Positions 1-8,168 of a DNA stretch of 64,000 bases are shown piece after piece. The stretch is from the NCBI GenBank assembly GCA_910575165.1, contig CAJTDS010000001.1, positions 279,928-343,927 of the forward strand, read 5' to 3'. Source of the DNA: Eggerthellaceae bacterium (GTDB lineage Bacteria; Actinomycetota; Coriobacteriia; Coriobacteriales; Eggerthellaceae). Position numbers and translations under genes: made by a program. Numbering within the stretch: position 1 is the stretch's first letter; each line of letters starts with the position of its first letter. The notes beneath the pieces are model-generated. The model saw only the letters and a program-made list of their open reading frames with translations, made no database searches and was not told the origin of the DNA.

Positions 1-78
1 GTGCTGATTATCGCGGCGCTTTACGCCACTGGCGTGTTCTGGGGCCTCATGGTGGGCGCCTTCGGTATTGTGTTTTAG
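1..78 (+). CDS. C-terminal end of a membrane protein (partial)
   Basis: The first 25 codons of the window are open and end at a TAG at 76-78. The residues are almost all hydrophobic (the end reads GLMVGAFGIVF), as in the last transmembrane helix of an integral membrane protein. The start lies outside the window, so family and function cannot be assigned. It lies on the same strand as moeA but 219 bases upstream of it, with a promoter-like box between them, so it is probably the end of a separate unit. Confidence 0.5.
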   Translation: MLIIAALYATGVFWGLMVGAFGIVF

Positions 79-230
79 GGAGCCGCGCTTCCCAGGCGCG
101 TGCTGCGCGAGGTTCGCGGCCGCAGCGGCGGGCTGGCGAGCGAGCTCTCATTGCGGGCTCGGTGCCAGAGGCTGAAATGCCTGCACAGCTGCGCCGCGCA
201 AAGGGGCATTCCCTATTATGCGCAAATGGC

Positions 231-236
231 TATAAT
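231..236 (+). promoter_or_regulatory. Candidate -10 box for moeA-mogA
   Basis: A perfect TATAAT lies 61 bases before the chosen moeA start. No convincing -35 hexamer is seen 16-18 bases upstream, so this is a -10-only call. The rest of the 79-297 gap shows no other feature. Confidence 0.4.
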
Positions 237-297
237 GGTCAGCTAATGCGGACGCCGCCGACTGATGGCGGCCGATGGGGAGGGGAAAGGACGTTTC

Positions 298-1554
298 ATG
301 GCTCAGATGATCTCGGTCGAGGAAGCCCGCGACCTGATATTGGCAAACGTGCAGCGCCTTGGCGACGAAGTGGTCGACGTGGTGGATGCTGCCGGGCGCG
401 TGGCCGCGCAGGACCTGGCGAGCGACATAGACGTGTCGCCCTTCGCCCATTCGGCTATGGACGGCTTCGCGCTGCGTGCCTCGCAGATAGCGGGCGCCGC
501 CGTCGAGTCGCCGGTGGTGCTGCGCGTTATCGCCGAAGAGGCCGCCGGCGAGGTGTTCGAAGGCCCCATTGCCGACGACGAGTGCGTGCGCATCATGACC
601 GGCGCCCCGCTGCCCGAGGCCGCCGATTCCGTGGTGAAGTACGAGATCGTGGGCGTGGTGGAAGGCGACGGCAAGCCGGCCAGCTTGGTGTCGTTCGCCG
701 AACCGACGAAGCTGGGCAGCAACGTGCGCGCTGCCGGCGAGGAGGCGCGCGCCGGCGAGGTGATCGTCCGTGACGGGGAAGTGGTGAACGCCGCCGGCGT
801 GGGATTTTTGGCCGGATGCGGCATCACGGAGCTGCCGGTGTACCGTCGCCCGCGCATCGCCGTCATCTCCATCGGCTCGGAGCTGGTGCCCCCCACCCAG
901 GTGCCCGCCCCCGGCAAGATTCGCAACTCCAACAGCTACGCCCTGGCCGCAGCGGCTCGCCAGGCGGGAGCCGTTCCCGCCATCTTGCCTATCGTGGAGG
1001 ATTCCCAGGAGGCGCTGGCGGAAGAGATCTTGCTGGCCGTGCGCGACTACGACTTCGTGCTCACCAGCGGCGGCGCTTCCAACGGCGATTTCGACTTCAT
1101 CAAGCCGGTGGTGGAGCAGTTGGGCGAGCTGCTCATGACCACGGTGAACATGCGCCCGGGCAAAGCGCAAACGTTTGGCCTGGTGAAAGGCGTGCCTGTG
1201 TTCGGCTTGCCCGGCAACCCCGCGGCGGCCTACGTGGGCTTCCAGATGCTCGTGCGTCCGGCGCTGCGTAAGATGCAGGGCTACAGCCGCTTCGAGCATC
1301 CCACGGTGCGCGCCCGCCTGATGAAGGGCACGAAGAAGAACGACCCGCGGCGCATCTTCATGCGCGGCATGCTGCAGAAGGGCGCCGACGGTACCTACGA
1401 GGCCACGCCGGCGGGCAATCAGAGCTCGGGGCTGTTCGGCCCCATCCAGCGCAGCAACTGCATGATCGTGCTGCCGGAAGGAACGGAAGGACGCAGCGAG
1501 GGCGCTATGGTGGATTGTCTGCTGCTGGACGTTTCCGAGGAAGTGGTGCTGTAA
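298..1554 (+). CDS. moeA: Molybdopterin molybdenumtransferase MoeA
   Basis: MoeA inserts molybdate into adenylylated molybdopterin to give the active cofactor in the cytoplasm. The 418-residue product has the usual length. It carries the N-terminal SAMDGFA motif (about residue 53), the MoCF-binding stretch LTSGGASNGDFD (about 258; usual form SGGVSVGDYD) and GLPGNPAAA (about 303). The ATG at 298 was chosen over an in-frame ATG at 265 because a GGGGAGGGG-type ribosome site lies just before 298. Its stop overlaps the start of mogA, so the two are translationally coupled. The product would serve the molybdoenzymes at 5.1 and 47.3 kb. Confidence 0.95.
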   Translation: MAQMISVEEARDLILANVQRLGDEVVDVVDAAGRVAAQDLASDIDVSPFAHSAMDGFALRASQIAGAAVESPVVLRVIAEEAAGEVFEGPIADDECVRIMTGAPLPEAADSVVKYEIVGVVEGDGKPASLVSFAEPTKLGSNVRAAGEEARAGEVIVRDGEVVNAAGVGFLAGCGITELPVYRRPRIAVISIGSELVPPTQVPAPGKIRNSNSYALAAAARQAGAVPAILPIVEDSQEALAEEILLAVRDYDFVLTSGGASNGDFDFIKPVVEQLGELLMTTVNMRPGKAQTFGLVKGVPVFGLPGNPAAAYVGFQMLVRPALRKMQGYSRFEHPTVRARLMKGTKKNDPRRIFMRGMLQKGADGTYEATPAGNQSSGLFGPIQRSNCMIVLPEGTEGRSEGAMVDCLLLDVSEEVVL

Positions 1555-2033
1555 TGAACGAGCCTATCACCTTCGCCATCATCACCTGCTCCGACACGCG
1601 ATCGATGAAGGAGGACACCGCCGGCGCTGCCCTGGAGCAGCTCATCGCCGACAACGGGTGGACCTGCCTGGACCACGTGGTAGTGCGCGACGAACGGCCC
1701 CTCATCGGTGACGCCATCGTGCGCGCCTGCGACGAGCTGAATGCCGACATCGTGCTCACCTGCGGCGGAAGCGGCCTTTCCCTGCGCGACGTCACCCCCG
1801 ACGCCACCCAGGACGTATGCGAGCGCAACGTGCCCGGCATCGCCGAGGCCATGCGCGCCCACAGCCTGGCCATCACCCCCTACGCCATGCTGTCCCGCGC
1901 GCTGTGCATGCAGCGCGGGCGCCATATCGTCGTCAACCTGCCAGGCAGCGAGAAGGCCGCGCGCGAGAACTGGGACGGCGTGGTTGCCGCGCTGCCCCAC
2001 GCCGTGAAGATGATGGGCGGCGGCGGCCACTAG
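1554..2033 (+). CDS. mogA: MogA/MoaB-family molybdopterin adenylyltransferase
   Basis: This enzyme activates molybdopterin by adenylylation, the step before MoeA. The 159-residue product is a single MoCF-biosynthesis domain with TCSDTRSMKEDTAG near the N-terminus and the binding loop TCGGSGLSLRDVTPDAT at about residues 67-83, followed by a PGS motif (NLPGSEKAARENW). The ATG overlaps the moeA stop (TAATG). MogA and MoaB share this fold and cannot be fully separated by eye; pairing with moeA favours the adenylyltransferase role. Confidence 0.88.
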   Translation: MNEPITFAIITCSDTRSMKEDTAGAALEQLIADNGWTCLDHVVVRDERPLIGDAIVRACDELNADIVLTCGGSGLSLRDVTPDATQDVCERNVPGIAEAMRAHSLAITPYAMLSRALCMQRGRHIVVNLPGSEKAARENWDGVVAALPHAVKMMGGGGH

Positions 2034-2106
2034 GGGCGGCTGCGCGGTTTGTTCGCGCTCGCCTCCTTCATGGTGGTGCGCGCCCTCGCCTCCGAGCTGT
2101 TCGATA

Positions 2107-2216
2107 CCCATATCCGTTCAAGTTGTCCACGGAATTTCAAGGCTGTGACCTGGTGCTTTCTGTATATCACCAGGTCATAGCTTCGTTTTTCGCTGGACAA
2201 CTTGAACGGATATGGG
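2107..2216. repeat. Nested palindromic element after mogA
   Basis: Two perfect 23-base inverted arms lie at 2107-2129 and 2194-2216 (core ATCCGTTCAAGTTGTCC). Inside them is a second inverted repeat: GACCTGGTG at 2147-2155 and CACCAGGTC at 2168-2176, extending outward with few mismatches. The whole 110 bases can fold into one long stem. There is no T-run, so a simple terminator is unlikely. The inner part (AAGGCTGTGACCTGGT) resembles the inner part of the repeat at 54421-54550. The rest of the 2034-2338 gap holds only a -10 box. Confidence 0.7.
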
Positions 2217-2282
2217 CACTTTTCGCCCCGGCCTGCCCGAAAAGTGTTTTGCGACACCGCTTCTGCTGTGGGGCTTTTGGGG

Positions 2283-2288
2283 TATAAT
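2283..2288 (+). promoter_or_regulatory. Candidate extended -10 for the NrfD-like gene
   Basis: A perfect TATAAT preceded by GG and followed by G lies 51 bases before the chosen ATG at 2339. No good -35 is seen at normal spacing. Confidence 0.4.
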
Positions 2289-2338
2289 GCGGCCACTTGG
2301 TAGCGTATCGGCTGGGGGAAGCGGGGCGCCGTCCGCGT

Positions 2339-3262
2339 ATGAGCGATCTGATTGCCGCATACCTGTTTTGCGCAGGAGCCGGGTCCGGGGCGGCGTTTCT
2401 CGCTGCCGTTTTCGAATGTCTCGTGCGTGTAGGTGCGTTTCGGCGAGCTCGCTTCGCCGGTCGTCGGCAAGTGGTGTCTATGCGCGCCGTCGTGCTTTCC
2501 GTCTACGGCGCGGCGCTGGTGCTCCTTGCGTTCGGGATGCTGTGCCTGGTGTTTGACCTCGGTCGTCCTGATCTGGCCCTCAAGTTGTTCCTGCGGCCCA
2601 GCCTCACCTTGTCGACCTTCGGCGCCTTCGCGCTGGCTGTGCTGGCTTTGGCGCTGATGGTGCTTGTGGCCTTGCGGTTGGGCCGCGAAAATCAAGGGGC
2701 GATTCGGCGGCGCATAGACGGCTTGAGCCGGGCGGTTGTCATCGTGGCGTCGGCGGCCGTCATGGCTTACGCGGGCTTGCTCCTTGGGCAGGCTGACGGC
2801 ATGCCTTTGTTCGAGACGCCCTGGTTGGCGGTGCTGTTCGTGGCGTCTGCTCTGGCGTCGGGTTTGGCGGTGGTTATGCTTGCGGTTGCCGTCGCGGGAA
2901 ACGGCCACGTGGAAGCGGTCCGCTACCTGAAGCGCCGTCTGACCGTGCGGCTCGATGTGGCGCTCATCGTGCTGGAGGCCGTGGCTGCAGGCCTCTACCT
3001 GGCTGCCATCGCCTTGGGCCCTGCTGGTACTGTGGCTCTGGCGCCGCTTCTGACCGGCGCCCAGGGCGGGCTTTTCGTAGGCGGGTTCGGCTTGGGTGGT
3101 CTTACGGTGCCACTAGTGCTTGACCTGCTGCAATGGCGCCGTCCGTTGCCGGGGTGGGCTTACGGGCTTGCGGCGGTGGCAACGCTTCTGGGTGCGCTGG
3201 CCCTGCGTTTCGCACTGGTACAGGCGGCGGGCCCGCTGCTCTCGTGGGCGCCGGTGGCGTAA
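2339..3262 (+). CDS. NrfD/DmsC-like membrane protein, orphan
   Basis: The 307-residue product is very hydrophobic, with about eight likely membrane helices. It begins SDLIAAYLFCAGAGSGAAF, which resembles the opening helix of NrfD-family quinol-interacting anchors (compare the second anchor at 50035, WYLFLAGLGGGAF). NrfD proteins pass electrons between menaquinol and an iron-sulfur subunit. No ferredoxin or molybdopterin subunit adjoins this gene, so its partner is unknown. The ATG at 2339 was chosen because the family motif follows at once; an in-frame GTG at 2297 would add 14 unrelated residues. The family call rests on topology and the first helix only. Confidence 0.6.
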   Translation: MSDLIAAYLFCAGAGSGAAFLAAVFECLVRVGAFRRARFAGRRQVVSMRAVVLSVYGAALVLLAFGMLCLVFDLGRPDLALKLFLRPSLTLSTFGAFALAVLALALMVLVALRLGRENQGAIRRRIDGLSRAVVIVASAAVMAYAGLLLGQADGMPLFETPWLAVLFVASALASGLAVVMLAVAVAGNGHVEAVRYLKRRLTVRLDVALIVLEAVAAGLYLAAIALGPAGTVALAPLLTGAQGGLFVGGFGLGGLTVPLVLDLLQWRRPLPGWAYGLAAVATLLGALALRFALVQAAGPLLSWAPVA

Positions 3263-3344
3263 GGGGCGCAGGCTCATGGCGACGGCGGCGATGGCGGCTT
3301 TCGGCTTTCACCGAAACTGCAGTGGGCCGTTCGCGCGGCCGTGG

Positions 3345-3350
3345 GATAAT
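3345..3350 (+). promoter_or_regulatory. Candidate -10 box for the GntR/SPFH pair
   Basis: GATAAT lies 43 bases before the GTG start at 3393. No clear -35 was found. Confidence 0.3.
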
Positions 3351-3392
3351 GGCGGGGACTTCCCAAGATCGGATAAGGAGCAGCGGGGCAGG

Positions 3393-3821
3393 GTGGCAGG
3401 CAAGGCGATTCCAAAGTTCGAGACCGACAAGGCGTCCAACGTGCCCTTGTGGGTGCAGTTGCGCGACCGTTTCGTCTTCCTCATATCGTCGGGGTACTAC
3501 GAGCCCGACGAGCAGCTGCCCTCGGTGCGGAAGTTCGCCGCCGAGAACCACGTCAGCCTCAACACGGTGAGCAAGGCCTTCATGGCCCTCGAGCGCGAAG
3601 GCTACATTGTGACGCGCCATGGCAGCGGTGCCTACGTGCGCGGCAAGCGGGTGGGGGATGATTGCGTCTCCGAGATCGACATCATGACCGAGGACTACGT
3701 GCGCAGCTGCCTGGAGCGAGGGGCGGGGCTCGACGATATCCCGCGTTTCGTGAGCGAGGTCATCGCACGGCTTAAGGCGGAATCCAGCGAAGAAGGGGAG
3801 TCTTCTCATGTTCAATCGTAA
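3393..3821 (+). CDS. GntR-family (YtrA-type) transcriptional regulator
   Basis: The 142-residue protein is a short GntR regulator: an N-terminal winged helix (VPLWVQLRDRFVFLISSGYY, then LPSVRKFAAENHVSLNTVSKAFMALEREGYIVTRHGSGAYV in consecutive segments, residues about 14-80) followed by a short helical tail without a metabolite domain, as in the YtrA subfamily. YtrA-type repressors usually control the membrane-protein genes in their own operon. The GTG at 3393 was chosen because AAGGAG lies 12 bases upstream and the conserved domain follows. It overlaps the SPFH gene by 14 bases, so both are probably co-expressed and autoregulated. Confidence 0.85.
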   Translation: MAGKAIPKFETDKASNVPLWVQLRDRFVFLISSGYYEPDEQLPSVRKFAAENHVSLNTVSKAFMALEREGYIVTRHGSGAYVRGKRVGDDCVSEIDIMTEDYVRSCLERGAGLDDIPRFVSEVIARLKAESSEEGESSHVQS

Positions 3822-4812
3822 TGCCCGAAGGAGCGCAGCGTACCGGGACGGAATGGACGACACGTTCGAGCGCGGACGGCCCGGGGGCTGCCGGGCCGAT
3901 GTGGAGTTCGGCGTAGCGGCGGACGCCTACCGTTCCGACCGCGACCGGCGTTCCTCGCGGCTGGGCGCCGTGGCGCTGCAGATCGTGTTCGGGCTGGCGC
4001 TTTTTGCGGCGGTGCTTGCGGCATGGTGGGGCGTCCAGGGCAGCATTGGACTGTTGGGCCTGGTGGTGGCCGTGGTGGTGGGGCTTGCGGGCCTATCGTC
4101 GATCCATGTGGCCCTGGACTGGGAGCGCTTCGTGGTGCTGCGCGGCGGAAAGTACCAGCGTCTGGCGGGCCCGGGCATCTTCTTCACCATCCCCGTTCTG
4201 GAGTACTGCACCCTGCGTGTCGACCAGCGCACCCAGGTGACGCCTTTCGGTGCCGAGGAAACGCTGACGGCCGACGCGGTGCCGCTTGACGTGGACGCCG
4301 TGCTGTTCTGGGTGATCTGGGACCCGGAAAAGGCCTGCACCGAAGTGGAGGATTGCTGCTTCGCCGTAACGCTGACGGCCCAAACGGCCCTGCGCGACGC
4401 CATCGGACGCGCGGCGGCTAGCGAGGTGATCATGCGTCGCGAGCAGCTGGACCAGGAGATCAAGCAGGCTATCGAGGACCGCGTGAGCGACTGGGGTATC
4501 ACGGTGCTGGGCGTGGAGGTGCGAAATATCATTCTGCCCCGGGCGCTGCAGGACGTCATGTCCCAGGAGGCCCAGGCCGAACGCCGCAAGAGCGCCCGCA
4601 TCACCCTTATGGAGTCCGAGAAGATGGTGGCCGAGATGCTCTCCGAGGCGGCAGACTTCTACCGTAACGACGAAATCGCCTACGACCTGCGCCGTATGCA
4701 TCTGATGCACGAGGGCATGGCCGACGATAACAATTCCATTGTGGTGCCTTCGGCCTATACGGAAGGCTTCTCCGAGAGGCCTTCAGGGCTGAACGAGGCA
4801 AAGAAGGCCTAA
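3808..4812 (+). CDS. SPFH/stomatin-like membrane protein
   Basis: The 334-residue protein has a charged N-terminal tail, two adjacent membrane helices (about residues 54-95), then an SPFH domain (ERFVVLRGGKYQRLAGPGIF, and VDQRTQVTPFGAEETLTADAV a little later, split here) and a helical C-terminus. Stomatin/slipin proteins scaffold membrane microdomains. The ATG lies inside the GntR gene with GGGGAG upstream. No NfeD-type partner is adjacent, unlike many bacterial slipins. Pairing with a YtrA-type repressor suggests induction under envelope stress, but this is inference. Confidence 0.82.
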   Translation: MFNRNARRSAAYRDGMDDTFERGRPGGCRADVEFGVAADAYRSDRDRRSSRLGAVALQIVFGLALFAAVLAAWWGVQGSIGLLGLVVAVVVGLAGLSSIHVALDWERFVVLRGGKYQRLAGPGIFFTIPVLEYCTLRVDQRTQVTPFGAEETLTADAVPLDVDAVLFWVIWDPEKACTEVEDCCFAVTLTAQTALRDAIGRAAASEVIMRREQLDQEIKQAIEDRVSDWGITVLGVEVRNIILPRALQDVMSQEAQAERRKSARITLMESEKMVAEMLSEAADFYRNDEIAYDLRRMHLMHEGMADDNNSIVVPSAYTEGFSERPSGLNEAKKA

Positions 4813-4908
4813 GGGCGTCCTTTCGGGCGACTCTCGATTCGGTTCGCGCTCTGCCGTTCGTTTCGCGCCGCTTTCTCGTCTGCTCTGCAGCGTCCGAAAA
4901 GAAATTCA

Positions 4909-4949
4909 AAAAGTGTCGCAATACACCTTGACTGTATTGCGACACTTTT
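4909..4949. promoter_or_regulatory. Perfect palindrome overlapping a promoter (operator)
   Basis: Arms AAAAGTGTCGCAATAC (4909-4924) and GTATTGCGACACTTTT (4934-4949) are perfectly complementary with a 9-base loop. The right arm fills the spacer of the promoter TTGACT/CATAAT and the loop contains its -35. This placement fits a repressor or redox-sensor operator better than a terminator for the preceding SPFH gene, although the stem could also act as one. Confidence 0.7.
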
Positions 4950-4956
4950 GCATAAT
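4928..4956 (+). promoter_or_regulatory. Sigma-70-type promoter of the DMSO-reductase-like operon
   Basis: TTGACT at 4928-4933, a 17-base spacer, then CATAAT at 4951-4956. It lies 158 bases before the ATG of the catalytic subunit, leaving a leader of about 150 bases in which no riboswitch was recognised. Confidence 0.65.
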
Positions 4957-5113
4957 GCACCTCAGAGGAACAGGCCAGTTCTGATTACTCATCATGACGG
5001 GGGAGGCCTGGCAAGAGGGGGACTGTCTCAAGTCCGAAGGCGTCGTCGGATCCGTTGCAACATCCGCAAGGCGCCGCGTCAAGCCCACCCGTCGCACGTC
5101 TTCGGGAGGAGAT

Positions 5114-7528
5114 ATGGGAGAAAAGAACGTTTCGCAGGGAACTCTGTCGCGGCGTGGCTTTCTGAAGGCCACCGGCGCCGCTGCGGGCGCCCTCGGCCTT
5201 GCGGGTGCGGCTGGCATGACCACCGCCCAGGATTGGCTGGCCCCGGCCCAAGCCCATGCGGAAGGCGAGGAGAAGGTGGCGTACCTGTGCCACCAGTTTC
5301 ATTGCTTGGGAAACTGCTGCCTGAAATGCACGGTGCGTGACGGACGTTTGGCGCTTATCGAGCCCAACGATGCTGTTCGCAAAGAGGATCAGCGCATCTG
5401 CCTGCGCGGCATCAACGAGATCCAGCATGTGTACGCCGCCGATCGCATCCAGACGCCGCTCAAGCGCGTTGGGGAGCGTGGCGAGGGCAAGTTCGAGGCC
5501 ATCAGCTGGGACGAGGCCATCGAGACTATCGCCAACGCCATCAAGGAGTCTCAGGAGAAATACGGAGACAACTCCTTCTTCTTCCGCAAATCCACGGAGG
5601 CCAGCTCGGCCCATGGTTTCGATTTCCTGTCGAAACTTCTTCATGCGGAAACCGGTGGCAATTGGGGGCTCGACCGCGGTCAAGCCAACGGATGGAATCC
5701 CGGTGCCGGTGTAGGGTCTTGGAGTCCGGGCAACAACTCGCTGGCCGAATGGCCGCTTGCCTCCACGGTCATCTTCTTGGGGGACAACATACTGGAAAGC
5801 GGCATTGTCTGGTCGAGGGGCCTTTTTGACGCCAAAGAAGCCGGGGCGAAAATTATCACCGTAGACACGCGATTTAGCCCGACGGCGTCGAAGTCCGACC
5901 AGTGGATTTCCGTAAAGCCGGGAACCGATGCCGCGCTTATCATCGGCATGATTCGCGCGATTATGGATGAAGGCTGGTGTGACGAGGAGTTCATCAAGGC
6001 GCACACCGGCTATCCGTATCTCATCGACGAGGCCACCGGAGAGATTTACGGTGAGATGCGCGACGTGACCAACGAGAAGACCGGCGAGGTTACCCAGAAG
6101 AAGGCTCCCTACGTATGGGATGCGGTTTCCAGCTCCGCACGCCTCTACGACGAGGAGGGCATCGATCCTGCGATCGAGGGCTCCTGGAAGCTTGACGGTC
6201 GCACACTTACCACCGAGTTTTCGGTTCTGAAGAAGGCCTACGAGCCCTACACTTTGGATTGGGCGAGCCAGATCACGAGCGTTCCTTCCGAGACCATCAA
6301 GGGTTTGGCTGACGACTACGCCAACCGCGGTCCCGCCTTCATCTGCTTCGGCCTTGGCGGCCCGGACAAGTACGCCAATGCCGACGTGCTGGGCCATGCC
6401 CTCGTGCTCGTGACGGCGCTGACGGGCAACATCGGCAAGAAAGGCTGCGGCACGGGCTGGTACGGCGCGGGCGGCGCGTTTCACTCCACGACGGCGCTTC
6501 GGGCATGGGAGCTCCCCGACGAGTTCAAGGCTGCGAAGTCCGAGTGCGAAATGTACAACATGCCCTACAAGGATAACAATATCCACGTGGCGCTGACCTT
6601 TGGCGATGCCTTCACCTTGGAGGCGGCCGACGCTAACAGCATGCTCGACTGGGTAAAGAGCCTGGACTTCTACGCTATCTGCGACATCTACCATTCCTCT
6701 GCTGTCGATTACGCCGATATCGTGCTGCCGGCTTGCACCAAGTTCGAATGCGATGAAGAAATCACCGACCTTCGTAACTGCAAGGGTTACCTGGCTTTGG
6801 GGCAGAAGTGCATCGACCCGCTGTTCGAGTCCAAGACCGACCTTGAGGTGGAGCGGCTCATCGCGGCGCAGTGGGGTTACGACCAGTATCTGCCCAAGAG
6901 CCACGAGGAGTATGCCCGCCACCGTCTTTCCGAGGCCAAGGGCAACATCGAGGGCTTTACCATTGAGGCGTTCAAGGCAAACCAGGGCGTGCTTCGCTTC
7001 TTGGATTCTGACGAGCCCATGCGCAGCTCTTGCCAATTCACTACGGAAACAGGTCGTCTTGAGCCGTACTACGAGAAGCAAATCAAGTTCGGCCAGGCTT
7101 TTCCTGTGTACGAGACTCCCAACGAAGCATTCGAAGAGAATCCTCTGCACGAGCAATATCCGTTGGTTTTCGTTCAGGGCAAGAGCCGCTTCCGTATCCA
7201 TGCCTACTACAGCGCCTCTTCCTGGTTCCAGGAGTACTTCGGGCCAGTGGTAAACATCAGCCCAGGCGACGCGCAGACTCGTGGCATTGAGACGGGCGAC
7301 GAGGTTCGCATCTCCAACGATCGTGGCACCTTCGTCTGTACGGCCTTGGTGAACAATGCCATCCAGCCCGGCACCCTGTTCATGGCAGAGACCACATACA
7401 ACCACTACTATCCCGAGGGATTCCTGCAGAACGTCACCAACTCCTATCGTCAGGAACGTTGCTACGAGATGACCCATGGCCCCCAGATTCCTTACAACGA
7501 CACCCTCGTCGAGATCGAGAAAGCGTAG
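5114..7528 (+). CDS. Tat-exported molybdopterin oxidoreductase, DMSO-reductase family
   Basis: Catalytic subunit of a three-part respiratory reductase, 804 residues. The N-terminus has a twin-arginine signal (SRRGFLKATGAAAGALGL, residues 12-29), so the folded enzyme is exported. A Cys-rich stretch (CHQFHCLGNCCLKC, about 58-71) and a later Cys (QRICLRG) should hold a [4Fe-4S] cluster. The MGD-binding pattern follows (WSPGNNSLAEWP, ILESGIVWSRGLFDAKEAGA), with a C-terminal molydop-binding domain. No obvious Ser/Cys metal ligand is seen; an Asp at about residue 186 is a candidate. The ATG at 5114 follows GGGAGGAG. Substrate is unknown (sulfoxide, N-oxide or a plant or drug compound are all possible). 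Confidence 0.88.
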   Translation: MGEKNVSQGTLSRRGFLKATGAAAGALGLAGAAGMTTAQDWLAPAQAHAEGEEKVAYLCHQFHCLGNCCLKCTVRDGRLALIEPNDAVRKEDQRICLRGINEIQHVYAADRIQTPLKRVGERGEGKFEAISWDEAIETIANAIKESQEKYGDNSFFFRKSTEASSAHGFDFLSKLLHAETGGNWGLDRGQANGWNPGAGVGSWSPGNNSLAEWPLASTVIFLGDNILESGIVWSRGLFDAKEAGAKIITVDTRFSPTASKSDQWISVKPGTDAALIIGMIRAIMDEGWCDEEFIKAHTGYPYLIDEATGEIYGEMRDVTNEKTGEVTQKKAPYVWDAVSSSARLYDEEGIDPAIEGSWKLDGRTLTTEFSVLKKAYEPYTLDWASQITSVPSETIKGLADDYANRGPAFICFGLGGPDKYANADVLGHALVLVTALTGNIGKKGCGTGWYGAGGAFHSTTALRAWELPDEFKAAKSECEMYNMPYKDNNIHVALTFGDAFTLEAADANSMLDWVKSLDFYAICDIYHSSAVDYADIVLPACTKFECDEEITDLRNCKGYLALGQKCIDPLFESKTDLEVERLIAAQWGYDQYLPKSHEEYARHRLSEAKGNIEGFTIEAFKANQGVLRFLDSDEPMRSSCQFTTETGRLEPYYEKQIKFGQAFPVYETPNEAFEENPLHEQYPLVFVQGKSRFRIHAYYSASSWFQEYFGPVVNISPGDAQTRGIETGDEVRISNDRGTFVCTALVNNAIQPGTLFMAETTYNHYYPEGFLQNVTNSYRQERCYEMTHGPQIPYNDTLVEIEKA

Positions 7529-7538
7529 GTGACTGGCG

Positions 7539-8156
7539 ATGACGAAACTCGGAATGGCAATTAGCCTCGATCGCTGCATCGGCTGCCAGACGTGCGCCAA
7601 TGCGTGCAAGATGCAGAACAGCGTCCCCATGGGCATGCAATGGAACCGCGTGGTCACCGAGGGGTGCGATGTTATGGACGACGCCCATGGCACCTACCCC
7701 GACCTCTCCCGCACCTACCTGCCCATTGCGTGCCAGCACTGCGAGAACCCGGCCTGCCTGAAGGTGTGCCCGACCGGCGCTACCTACAAGGACGACAAGG
7801 GGCGCGTGGAGATCGACTACGACAACTGCATCGGCTGCCGCATGTGCATGGCGGCGTGCCCCTACAACGCCCGCTCCTTCAACTGGGAAGACCCGGTGCG
7901 CGATCCCGACTTCAAGTACGGCGACAAGGACGTGCCTGTGCGCACCAAGGGCATGGTGGAGAAGTGCACCCTGTGCAAGGAGCGCACCGACCGCGACCAG
8001 GAGCCCATGTGCGTGAAGTGCTGTCCCACCAAGGCTCGCGTCTTCGGTGACCTCGACGATCCGAAGTCGGCGGTTTCCCAGCTCATCCGCGAGAAGCGCG
8101 CCGGCGTGCTGCTTGAGGAAAAGGGCACGAAGCCCCAAGTCCACTACTTCGATTAG
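7539..8156 (+). CDS. DmsB-like four-cluster ferredoxin subunit
   Basis: Electron-transfer subunit of the same reductase, 205 residues. Four Cys groups typical of DmsB/PhsB are visible: CIGCQTCANACK (about residue 12), CQHCENPACLKVCPTG (about 66), CIGCRMCMAACP (about 97) and CTLCKERTDRDQEPMCVKCC (about 145). It carries electrons from the membrane anchor to the catalytic subunit. It has no signal of its own and is presumably exported with the Tat-tagged partner. It starts 10 bases after the catalytic gene and is followed after 12 bases by the anchor. Confidence 0.92.
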   Translation: MTKLGMAISLDRCIGCQTCANACKMQNSVPMGMQWNRVVTEGCDVMDDAHGTYPDLSRTYLPIACQHCENPACLKVCPTGATYKDDKGRVEIDYDNCIGCRMCMAACPYNARSFNWEDPVRDPDFKYGDKDVPVRTKGMVEKCTLCKERTDRDQEPMCVKCCPTKARVFGDLDDPKSAVSQLIREKRAGVLLEEKGTKPQVHYFD

Positions 8157-8168
8157 GAGCGTGCTACC

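Noticed and set aside
4909..4949. Reading the 16-bp palindrome simply as the SPFH terminator
   Set aside because: Its right arm fills a 17-base spacer between good -35 and -10 boxes, which fits an operator better; a dual role is not excluded.
4985..7693. A 902-codon minus-strand frame opposite the first molybdoenzyme
   Set aside because: The plus strand carries a complete, motif-rich reductase gene; the long frame is a GC-rich codon shadow.
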